From positions 20,009,660-20,073,659 of the forward strand of contig OZ018414.1 of assembly GCA_963969595.1 (NCBI GenBank): a stretch of 64,000 bases of DNA, read 5' to 3'. The notes below the pieces were generated by a model that was not told the DNA's origin, searched no databases, and saw nothing but the letters and a program-made list of their open reading frames with translations. A program made the translations under genes and the position numbers. The DNA comes from Neckera pumila. Lineage: Eukaryota > Streptophyta > Bryopsida > Hypnales > Neckeraceae. The stretch's first letter is position 1. Each line of letters begins with the position of its first letter. Of the stretch, positions 25,399-35,734 are shown one piece after another.

Positions 25399-26275
25399 TT
25401 AACCCGGAATGTGTTGGCAACATTGTGAGGCATTTGGATGACAATCAAATGAGATGGAAAGAGTTTGAAAGTATTAATTCATCTACATTTTTTTTGTTGA
25501 CCTTTCATGTTGGGTTAGGAAGAGTATCCAATTGAATTTGTAGTCTTGTTGGTGCTTATCTTCAAATAAAAGAGAAGTTGGTAAAAAAACGGATCACAAA
25601 ATATGCTATTTAGTGTATTTTAGGAAGAAGTTGCTCCATCTCTAAACCTCAAATTCTCCACAAAAATGATATTTTTTGAATTTGAGCCCAACCAACAAAT
25701 GAATATCTAATCCAATATTGAATACCATCTAATCCAATATTGATATCATCTAATCCTATATTGAATATCTTATTACAATTTCAATGACTATTGAATTCTA
25801 ATTATAGAATAACATGGAAATTGAGCTACACTATGATGTTTGTCATTATAATATATACACATAGTGAGATTTTCAGATTTTCTGAAATAATTTTCTATTT
25901 GATGTGATTTTCTTCAAAAATTCTCAAAAAAAATCAATATTCCACAAACAAAAATCTAAAATTTTTGTGAAGCAAATAAGGCATGTAATTCATCTCTGAA
26001 AATGGCAGCAAACTGAGTGATGGACAGGAAGGCTTGAAATCAGGTCCGTCCATTGAAGGGTTAAGGAACACGGCACATCAGGAACCAGTAGGAGTGCCGC
26101 TCTGAACTCTTTACAAACGCATACAAGTAATCAGACAGTTGCTGGAATATTTTTTAATGTAAATGAAAACTGTTTCAAAACAGTGGCTTTACTTTCCAAA
26201 ATGTGCTACGCCCACAGGGAAAGGCATTCCTGTAAGACAGGACCCCGGCACAAATAGTATCATCTAGCAGCGCTC
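25399..26275. other. Intergenic DNA upstream of the RPS2 stop
   Basis: Begins with TTAA-CCCGG at 25399 and contains GGG-TTAA at 26058-26064, which may be the two ends of another, poorly matched TTAA element. An imperfect tandem of ATCTAATCCAATATTGA is at 25705-25770. The last 200 bases are presumably the RPS2 3' untranslated region. Confidence 0.4.
25705..25770. repeat. 22-bp tandem repeat, three copies
   Basis: Three successive imperfect copies of ATCTAATCCAATATTGAATA. Confidence 0.75.
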
Positions 26276-27834
26276 TCAATACACTGGGGTCTTCTCTACA
26301 TCTTCCAGAACGCTAATCTTGTGAGGCTTAGCAAGGAAGTCAGTGAATTCCTGGAATGGAGACTTGGAGAAGCGGGTTTCCCTCCAAAGATCAGGGGTCA
26401 AGAAACCGTAGGTCTTCAGAAGACACTCGAAGGTGGCCTGCGCATCATAGTTCCAGTTAGGAGATCGAACTACACAGACACAGTGTCTTCGTTTCTAATC
26501 TGAAGTGACTCCGATATATAACATTTCAGTCTAGACATCTCACCAATGAGCAATGCTGGTAACCATAAAGGGTCGGAAATGATTATCATATAATGGCGGA
26601 CATAACTCCAGAATGATTAGAGTAGAGAGCTTTAAAAGTGGCATGGATTTTAATTCCACCAAGATAAATGCCTAGAATGTACCTTCACTACACATGTAAA
26701 TATTCTTTTCGAAAGAGACTGTGCATATGTGGCAGAGGTAATTCGAGGTCAAGAATGTACAGCACAAAGAAACTTTGGCAGAATTAAAACCCATGACATT
26801 TTAAGTACCGTCTGCCTCGCACATTGGCACGGGCAACAAGACGCAGAACCAAAATGGTAATAAAAAATTAGGTTTAAACAGAAGGCTGTCAATTATACGA
26901 TAATACCTATGAAAAGATACCGCTCTCTACATTTCATTGATAGTATCGTATAATGCTGTTTCTGAGTATTAGTGGATGGCAGATGTGGCTCCGAGTGTAA
27001 CTGGATGCGGGAAGAATACAAGGATATGAAACAAATCCGGAGGAAAAGCATCTCAGCAGAAATATGCCCTAAGTACCGCTGATTAACCCTACAAAATATT
27101 AGGTTGAAATAGTAAAGAAGCACACGAATTGAAAACAACAAATACCGACGCACCTTCACGAAGTTGCCGAGGGTCTTGGTGGAACCGCGAGAAGACGTGA
27201 ACACATCGTCAATACCGGCGAACTGCAAGACCTTCTTAGGCACACGCGCAGCGACAATACCGGAACCCCGGGGAGCTGGAACCAACCTCACCGTGACGGA
27301 GCCACACTTTCCAGTGACCTTGCAAGGAACTGTGTGCGGCTTCCCAATCTTGTTACCCCAGTACCCCCTGCGAACCGGGATAACGGATAGCTTGGCCAAG
27401 ATGATGGCCCCCCTGATGGCAGTCGCGACTTCCTTGCTGCACTTGACCCCCAAACCAACATGGCCGTTGGAATCGCCCACGACCACAAATGCTTTGAACC
27501 TGGTGCGCTGCCCTGCGCGCGTCTGCTTCTGCACGGGCATGATCTTCATGACCTCGTCCTTCAAGGCGGACCCAAGGAAAAACTCCACGATCTGGTGTTC
27601 CTTGATTGGCAGGGAGAAGAGGTAGATGTGCTCCAGGGACTTGATCTTGCCGTCCTTCACGAGGCGGCCGAGCTTGGTGACGGGCACCCATTTCTCCTCC
27701 TCGTCGCGCTTGGCGCCGCGGCGTCCCCCGCGTCGATCGCCACGGCCTCTGTCCCCACGGCCGCCTCGGTCACCTCGGTCGCCACGGCCAAAGCCGCGGC
27801 CGAAACCGCCACGCTCTCCTCCGCGCTCCGACAT
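26276..27834 (-). CDS. RPS2: 40S ribosomal protein S2 (uS5), two exons
   Basis: uS5 is a core protein of the small ribosomal subunit near the decoding centre and mRNA entry. Exon 1 is 27834-27154 and exon 2 is 26437-26276; the 716-base intron is GT-AG and phase 0, giving 280 residues. Residues 5-40 are an Arg/Gly-rich tail ([19 protein letters not shown]) as in eukaryotic RPS2. The S5 RNA-binding domain follows ([20 protein letters not shown], then [19 protein letters not shown]), and then the S5 C-terminal fold ([38 protein letters not shown]). Exon 2 starts [18 protein letters not shown] and ends KTPVY. Length and order match plant RPS2 (about 275-285). The start is the only ATG before the RGG tail. 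Two telo-box motifs lie upstream. The GC-rich exon creates long spurious open frames on the + strand. Confidence 0.97.
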
Positions 27835-27969
27835 GACAACGTCTGCTTGGGAAGCAATTGGGGGTTGAAAAAATCAATCTCTCAGGCCAAGCAACAGGGC
27901 TCGCGAGAGACGAAAAGGAAGAGCTATACCGCCGCTGTGTGCCTTACCCCCTCAGCTTTCGAGAGCTCC

Positions 27970-27978
27970 AAACCCTAA
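27970..27978 (+). promoter_or_regulatory. Telo-box AAACCCTAA upstream of RPS2
   Basis: An exact AAACCCTAA lies 136 bases upstream of the RPS2 ATG (the gene runs on the minus strand). Telo-boxes are typical of plant ribosomal-protein and translation-factor promoters or leaders. Confidence 0.6.
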
Positions 27979-28041
27979 CCGAGCCTCCCGCGTCGGTACC
28001 GTGCCTGGGTGCCGAACCCAACAGCTCTTGCTGCCTCGGTG

Positions 28042-28050
28042 AAACCCTAA
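28042..28050 (+). promoter_or_regulatory. Second telo-box AAACCCTAA upstream of RPS2
   Basis: A second exact copy lies 208 bases upstream of the ATG in the same orientation as the first. The pair, close to the expected transcription start, makes chance occurrence less likely. Confidence 0.6.
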
Positions 28051-28079
28051 ATTTTCTTTTAATAGGGTAGTCACGGCTT

Positions 28080-29500
28080 GTTCATTCAAGAACAATGGAG
28101 ATTCAATAGCGGAGGGTGTGGATCAGCCAATGAGAAGCCACGTTTCTTGAAGAAGTTGTAACCACCTTCAAATGGTTGATTGTTGAGAATGGAGTTATCT
28201 ACTTGATGGACGGAGGTAATTGGAGGCCAATCCTACGCCGCCACGACTTCAATCTCCATTGTTCACCGCTTGCACACTCCCAATCTTCACTTCCAAAGGT
28301 GGATGTTGAGGATGAACAAGCAATGTCACGCTAAGAATATTCCTGCAAAATAAGGCCAACCCTTTACCGCCACAACTTCAATCTTCATTATTCACCACTA
28401 CTGTGAACAAGTTGTGACTATCCTATTAAATGACGAAAACTATCATTCTTGGATAACATTCAACATTTGAAGGGCTGAAATGTTGGACAAGTGTAGATAG
28501 AGACACAATTGGATTGAGGTTTCATAATGGCTATTCATACTTTAATTGTACTACCTATGTAGCACAAGTCAATTGCTTATACAATAGAGTCCAATATATA
28601 AGATACAAACTACCTATTTGTACTACTAAAATCATAACTCCCTTTGTAATATCACAGATGCTACCTTTAATAATAGGGGCTCATGCTTGCTACGCTACGC
28701 ATTCATTGTATCACTACCTATGCTACACATTCATTGTATCACATATTAGTAAAATTTTGATATATTTGAATAGCATGCATGATAATGCTTTCAATAAGTC
28801 TTTGAAATAATTAATTTTAATATTTTGTAAAAATATTTTCAATCATGCATACATAAAAATAATATTTTCACACAATATTGTACTACAAATATAGAGTAGT
28901 AGTTTGCAATCACCTCTGTAATATCACTTTTACAGCTTTTATGATTTCAAAATTCTATTGCTAATACCAAATGATTTGAGGAATTTATTCAATTGAAGCG
29001 ACTTTGGATTTCACAACAATTAAGTTGTTCATGAAGTTTTTGAAATTTACAAGTTTTTCTTTTCAATTCACCAAGTTTTTGGGTTGCCATTGTTTGTAAC
29101 AATTGAGTCAACTTTTGAATGCAATACTATAAATGTGTATCTTTTACAATATTCACCATTGCATATATTTCATTCATCATTCAATAAATTTCTATAGTAC
29201 ATTTCAGTATATGCATACTTATAAACAAAATTATACAAAGATTTTAGTAATTTTTATTTGAAGATTTATTGAAATTTTTGTTCTGCATTTTATCTAATAC
29301 ATAAAAATTCTAATAAAACTCTAATGATGAATGCGTAGCATAACAAGCGCCAATCGCTAGTGTACCATTAAGAAATTAAATAATGAAAAATATAATTGTC
29401 ATTATTTTTCATGTATAATTATCATTGCAATTGTACACAAACTTAATCAAGCATACCAAATTTCAATTTAAAAGAACAAAAATTTTGAATAAAAAGCTTG
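28080..29500. other. Intergenic DNA beyond the RPS2 promoter
   Basis: A direct repeat of about 43 bases containing CCGCCACGACTTCAATC and TTCACC occurs at about 28229-28271 and 28352-28396. A segment near 28093 (GAACAATGGAGATT) is complementary to part of the first copy. A 27-bp direct repeat with CATTCATTGTATCAC is at about 28690-28743. The rest is AT-rich with no gene recognised. Confidence 0.5.
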
Positions 29501-29569
29501 AGTTAAATTTCAAACTCTCTATGGTGTGAATCTTGAATTTTTTTGGAGATCAATACCTTAAATGAAACT

Positions 29570-29629
29570 GTTTGTTTGTTTGTTTGTTTGTTTGTTTTGT
29601 TTTGTTTTGTTTTGTTTTGTTTTGTTTGT
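29570..29629. repeat. (GTTT)n-(GTTTT)n compound microsatellite
   Basis: About five GTTT units run straight into about seven GTTTT units. Confidence 0.9.
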
Positions 29630-29940
29630 AGCATGGACAACTTCCTGACCGTGCGTCCCCCGGCCGTGTGCTTAGTACCGTCGGAAAGCTCTCGCCGAGG
29701 AGGGGTGCACCGGCTTGGTTTCGTGGCGTTTGGAGCGGTGGTGCAAAAGTTATTGAATTTCAAAGTATTTATTGATTAAAAAATTAAAAAATTACTTTTA
29801 CTTTGATTTTGTGGCGTTCTTGGTACTGGGAGTGGAACCAGGAGTAGAACTAGGAGTAGAATCGGAAGTAGAACCAGGAGTGGAAGCGGGAGTAGATGAA
29901 AATTGGTCCAACGGCACAGGGTCACACTAGTTATTTCTTA
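29630..29940. other. GC-rich patch and GGAGTAGAA tandem, unknown
   Basis: A 125-base GC-rich patch (29630-29755) stands out in AT-rich surroundings. At 29823-29896 a degenerate tandem of GGAGTAGAA/GGAGTGGAA reads on the minus strand as a Ser/Thr/Pro repeat (STPGSTPSS). It may be a transposon or gene-fragment remnant; no family is recognised. Confidence 0.35.
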
Positions 29941-32900
29941 AGATAAAGATGTGCATATGAATGTTCCTTGAATATCTATGCAATTAAATTTTGAAAATTC
30001 ATTACCAATAGTTTGCAATTGATTATCATGTGAAACCATAAAATTTAACTGAAAAAATTCACCCACAATAAAGTTATGGTTTTTTGAAATTGAAATTTTG
30101 TGTACTTGATTGGAATTGTGTAGGTGCAAGAATAATTATGCATGATTAAAAAAAAGCCGATTGTATTTTGCATTATTTAAATTACTTTGAATGGTACAAT
30201 AGGCAACCTCTATCTATATTAGAGTAAATTATATTGAATCTTTATTATAGTATATTCTCATCTTGAATGCTAATGTTAGCAAAAGAAATTGTAGCTATCA
30301 AGGCTAGCTAAAATCAATCCGCATATCATATACTCTGGCTACAATGAATAATTCAATGAGAGATAAAATATCGTATATTAGTTAGCATGGGCTCCAAAGT
30401 GTCAATGTAAAAGTTAGGAATAAAGAAAAAATTCACCTTCTATGAGCTACAGAATGTAGGCCACCTCATTTTTAGATAAATATTCTCTCTTGGATACTTC
30501 ATCTCTCTTTTAAGATAAGAAGACCCGTTCGACAATTGGCCAATAATGTTACAATGGTCTACTTTGTCATATTTAACTTGAATTATAGACAAAGACCAAT
30601 AATTTAAATAACAGCCCCATAGGATTCAAAAACATTCCAACAAAGACTTTCTACAAATATAAGTAAATTTACAAGTGTAATATCTATTGCCCTTTGTTTG
30701 AGAACTTACTTTTTTACTTTTTTGTTCTTTCTATAAGAAAATTAGTCCACAAAGTGTAATTATTTTTCAATTCGAAAATCAAAAATTTGAAATTTCAATG
30801 CATTACCACAAGTGTAAGTTATGTGTTTAAATGCAAGCTTCAAAAAACTATCTTTAAGAAAAATGAAAGATATTGTAACTATTTAATTTATCAAAATTTA
30901 CAGCAATAGTATGAATTGAATTTTGGAAAAGCCTCAACTTAAAGTGCAAAATTTGTTTGCAGATGACAATGCTCTAAAAAGGTTTTAATCTAATATGGAG
31001 AAAGGTGCAAGTATATCATTCAGCATTCAATCTTGTATGCACTGCCATATTATTTATATAATCATGGAAATTAAATAGTATACGTTAAAATATACAAAGA
31101 CAAATAAAACTTACACTTTTCCTATTATCATGCTTTAGATTTTAATTTCCTAGGTAGTGTAGATTTGAGGTATCTAAAAAAGAGAAAGAAATAATTTTAA
31201 CTTTTATTTGGGCTCATAAAGATTTGGGCTTGAATTATTAATGAATGTTTTTTTCTCTTCAAGCTTGTATTTTAGATTTTTACTACTTGCCTTTCAAACA
31301 ATAATCGATGTTTTTATTTTAAATTGAGAAAAAAAAGAACTCTGACCATATTGTTTTAGTTGGCATATGTAAAAAGTTGGTTCATTTATGATTTCACAAT
31401 TGACTTTAAAAATATCCATTACTTCATACATATATCTTAGAAATAATGAACAAGAGCATACTGTAAAGTTGAGAGAGAGTGTTAAATACTATAATTAAAT
31501 TTTAGGTACAAAATGTTGACAAGTCTTTGGTATGAGGCACAAATTTTTGTTGTATATCCACTAAAGTTGCTGACAAATCCTTACATGAATAGTTTTTGGA
31601 AGCCCTAACATTCATTATGTGAGCCTAGGATCATAAGCAGTTAAGCACATTTTTGGATGGCCTAACGTTCATTATGTGAACATAAAACAAAAAAAATAAA
31701 AAAGGTGGTAGTGGACGTACAAGTTATGATGTTTCACTATTAGAAGTAGACAGTATAAAAAGATGGCACATGAAAATTTATCTTTCATAAATTCAAATTT
31801 TCTATTTGCCTTAGGATGTCCAAGGAGCCATGTCTTTGTCTACTTTGAACAAACTTTTGGAGCATAAGCAACTTTGGCATAAGATGTTGGCATTTTGTTA
31901 TAGAGAAATTTTCTAAATAGAAGAGACCTAAGCATAATTAATTGCAATAGTTGTCTACATGGCCAAGTAGGTGATTGAAATTCAAAGATTTACATGAAAG
32001 ATGTTACAAAAATCAACAAATTTTTTTGATACTGAACTCTAAGATGAAGATGAAGATCAAACATTGAAGAGGACCAAGACAATGCAAAATCTCAACAATA
32101 ATAGGCTTGTTCATGAGATTGAATATTTGAGGATCTTCATAAGAAGGGAATTGAGATTTGCAACAAAGTCCAAAAGTGTATGGCTCTCACTTCATGGGTG
32201 CGTGCCATTATGTGAGCCTAGGATCATAAGCACATGAGCATAGGAGTCTATACATCTATATTATAGATGTCTATATTATGAAAATCCTCCATGATTATAA
32301 ATTACCTATTCTATAGACCCTATAGTTATTGTGGATATTTATATTAAAAGCCTTTTCAATGATTGTAGGATACCTAAATAAATATATACTCAAGGCTCAT
32401 ATGCACATGCTAGCATCATTGTTTGGCTACCTTATAAGTGAGGATTGGCATGGAATAGGTTTTGACACAATGACCATGAAGAAGTTATTAGAAGCTAGTG
32501 GACACTAGTATATAACCACCTTCTTGATTATTACATAACTATGTTATTCCTAGATTTTTTTTTAATATTTTTGCATTAGATATTATTAAAATCTCTTGAA
32601 ACATCTTTAAGTGTGTTATGCAATGGATATAACGTAAATTCATCAAAATGATCCTATAAAATTTCTAATTTTGTCATAGCGTATTTTTGTTAAAAATGAA
32701 GCTCAACATTCCATCTTTGTCACTTGTTATTCCCAATTCACTATCTAGCATTGTTGGTTCCAAAGTTCCCTTGCTTTTGTGGACATAGTATTGGAAAAGG
32801 GCCCATGGTTCCTAGAGATCCTAGCTTCAAATAACCTTCAATACAATACATCAATAAACAAATGATAGAAGTTTTTAATTCCTTTAAATTAAAATCTCTT

Positions 32901-34804
32901 TAATGAGTGTAAATGAATATAGACAAATATAGATGGATGAAATTTATCATGAACAAATATAATGAAATTAAATTGTATGATATTTAGAGCATATCAAGTT
33001 ATATGGAATCAATTTAAACCACCTTGATAGGTTTTCTAAGTCATTTTCTCATAACACATTACCATATTTAAAAAATAATTATGCATCGCAAAATCGAAAT
33101 TGAAATTCAATTATTAGAAATATCAAAACTTTTATTTGAACATATCTATTTTTAATTATTTTTTTCCTAAAAGTGTGCAATAAAATCTTCATTGCCTTTG
33201 CTCAATATACAATGCTCAAAGCTCACATGCCAGTGTTGTTGCTTTAAGATTGAATATATGATTTCCAAAAAGTTATCTCATAAAATATTAATTGGTTCCA
33301 AAGGATCCAAAATTAGATTTAAACCAATATATGAAGTTTTACAAGTAGAAACACAAATTTTTAGTAATATTATGAAACGTCCATTTTTTTTAAAACACAA
33401 AATTTCCTTCAATTTTTATGAGATGTTCATGAAATTTCTATTGATTTTTTCTATTTTTTGGGGTGATTTAAATGAAACTCATCTTCCACAAGATTTTTTT
33501 ATTAGTCTAATATTTGTAATCTCCATACCAAAAAATAAAATAAAAATAGTGCCTAATTCAACTAAAGTTTAGAAAACTACATTATGGATCATTTTTGCAA
33601 AATTACTTGAAAGGTGCAGTCCCGAGGTTCCTAGGGACTCTAAAGCATCTTTGGAGGCCCCTAAGAATTTTGCCAAAACTTGGAACTATTTATAATAATT
33701 TGAAATTCCATATTATTTAGCCTAAAGAGCAAGTTCTTTTTTTTGTTTCATTGATTCACAAAGTGTTTTGAAGTGTTTTGCCATTTTTTAGAGAGTTTTC
33801 AATAAGAATTTTTGTTCAAATAATGTTCCTTAGCTGGTTTATTAATATTTTAATTAAAAATGACAAATGTATGATTTTTTTAAATGACAACACAATGATT
33901 GAAGTATCTAATTTTCAATATATAACTGTACTAGTATACTTGATAGCAAAGTTTGTACATTTCATTTGCAAGACATTTACGTAGTATAAAACAGTGGACA
34001 TTTGGAGAGAACCATAGAACACATTAGATGACATTGGAGGGCATTGGAGGGTCGTTTTAGGCCCGTTTCCAATGCTGGCCCGATTCTGTGAACGGCCGGT
34101 ACGGGCTGTCAGAATATTTTTCCCCCAAATATCATTTTAAGCAATTTTTTTATTTTTTTTCAAAAATGATGTAGCACGGGGTCGGCCACATCAACTAGCT
34201 GCTTCTTTTGCGTTCCCGCAGTCTGGGAGCGTAGGAGAACCCACAATCTCTTAGAGGCCTCAAATGTTATCTAATGTGCAATGCGATGTGCAAATATGGC
34301 CTTCTCCAAATTGATGATGAATTGATGACATGGGTGAAATTCATTTGTACATCATCATTCTCCATGGTAGTAGCTTTTTTGTTGTAGGAGAAGCTAGGCA
34401 GTCATTCTTAACCCCATTTGCAGCATTTGGATTCGAAATCGACACCCTTATATAAAATTATTACTTTTAGCCATTTTTCTTTCTGTGATCTTGCCATTTT
34501 TATCTTGAATTTGACATGTCTACATACAATTCTAATATGTCTATTTTTAGTAAAAATAGAGTGAGCACATACAACTAAACACTCATCACTCATCACTTTC
34601 CGCTTACATTCTAGTGTCTTTTGTCCACAAATGTGTTTAAATTTAGTATTATTTTTTTAATATTATATACAAAACAATAATTGAAACTACAAACAAGAGT
34701 TGAGTTTAGTCAAAATAGAATCCTAGTTCTTGCCCTTAAGGCCCACTTCCTTGGCACCCAAGTAGCAAACTCCCCCCAAGTGTTGCCATGTGCACATGCA
34801 ATTT
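29941..34804. other. AT-rich intergenic DNA, no gene recognised
   Basis: No domain-bearing frame was seen on either strand. The phrase CATTATGTGAGCCTAGGATC occurs at about 31613 and 32212, with a related CATTATGTGAAC at about 31671, indicating small local duplications. A 126-codon AT-rich frame at 33192-33572 has no recognisable family and its composition equals the surroundings. Confidence 0.5.
34030..34270. repeat. Dispersed GC-richer repeat, copy 1
   Basis: Layout matches 48240-48500: a GGGC..TTTCAGGCC-like start, a T-rich then A-rich centre, TGATGTAGCACGG / GGTGACATGGCAG, GTTCCC, then GAACCCACAATC / GAACTCACAACC followed by TTATCTAATG / AACATCTAATG. Probably a non-autonomous element; its superfamily cannot be assigned. 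Confidence 0.45.
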
Positions 34805-34808
34805 TTAA

Positions 34809-35730
34809 CCCCTAAAGGCCCAAGGCCTTTTTTCTGCCCCAAAACACCCAAAATTGCCATTTTTTTAGCAAAGAGTGAGAAAAAATTAAAAATATTTTTT
34901 TTTGAACATCTCACCGCAGGATCTTGCACCTAACTACTATAAGAATGTGTGGAAAAAATTTCAGAATTTTTGACCGCACAAATTGTAAGATATCTACATT
35001 CAAAGTGAAAAAAACAAGTTTAACAGCACATTGTGGACTTGGATTTTTTGACTTTGAACCTTTTAACCTAAAACTTTTGCACTACAAAGTTTTGAGCTTT
35101 AAATGTTTATAGTGGAGAATTGAGTTGACAATCTACCAAAAAAATAAATTCCAAAAAACTTAATTTTCATCATTAAAAAAATTGTTAAGTAGAAGTAGGT
35201 ATGAGATAGAAAGAAAATCTAAAATATTCATATATTTTAGATGGAATTAAAATGCACTAATCTAATAGTGAGACTGTTCTAGAAAATAAACTAAACCATG
35301 CCAAAAAAATTTGAAAAATCTGAAAAATTGCATTCATAAATGAGTCCTAGAAGTTATTTTTTTCAAAAAGATGCTTTAACTGCCCCCAAAATAAGAATGT
35401 CCATAACTTTCTCATAGCAAATCCAAATGAAATGAATCAAAGCTTTTAAGATAGACAAAAATATAATCTATGAGAAAAAAATATTAAGAAAAAAAAAAAA
35501 GTTGTGCAAGTTTTTTTTGCTGCCCGCGTTGCCCCCCGTCCCCTATTTTGAGCTTATTTGGTCATAACTTTTGTTCCTGGGCACCAATTGTGAAAAAAAT
35601 ATATTCCCACAAAGATAATCAGCTTTTCTACCTCCAAAAAAAGTTTCAAAAAATCAAGAGAAAATTTGAGACCGTAGGTACCTGCCCGAAAATGCATTTG
35701 TTCCATGAGAGGGCAACAGGCTTCTAGGGG
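34809..35730. repeat. TTAA-flanked element, long subfamily, 922 bp
   Basis: TTAA (34805-34808) then CCCCTAAAGGCC at the left; CTTCTAGGGG then TTAA (35731-35734) at the right. The right end in reverse complement is CCCCTAGAAGCC, matching 10 of 12. The interior has no reading frame and matches 19530-20645 closely and 49917-50826 and 51004-51909 more distantly. This is a non-autonomous element of piggyBac-like structure. Confidence 0.7.
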
Positions 35731-35734
35731 TTAA

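Noticed and set aside
25403..26060. Possible further TTAA element between CCCGG at 25403 and GGG at 26060
   Set aside because: Only the CCC/GGG and TTAA agree; the termini do not match beyond three bases, so it was not listed as an element.
27460..27978. 172-codon open frame on the + strand
   Set aside because: Antisense shadow of RPS2 exon 1, mainly the complement of the RGG-coding region.
29630..29755. GC-rich patch considered as an rRNA or tRNA gene
   Set aside because: It does not match 5S rRNA, and no tRNA-type B box or cloverleaf could be drawn.
33192..33572. 126-codon open frame in AT-rich DNA
   Set aside because: Composition identical to the surroundings, rich in Ile, Phe and Lys, no domain and no splice or promoter context.
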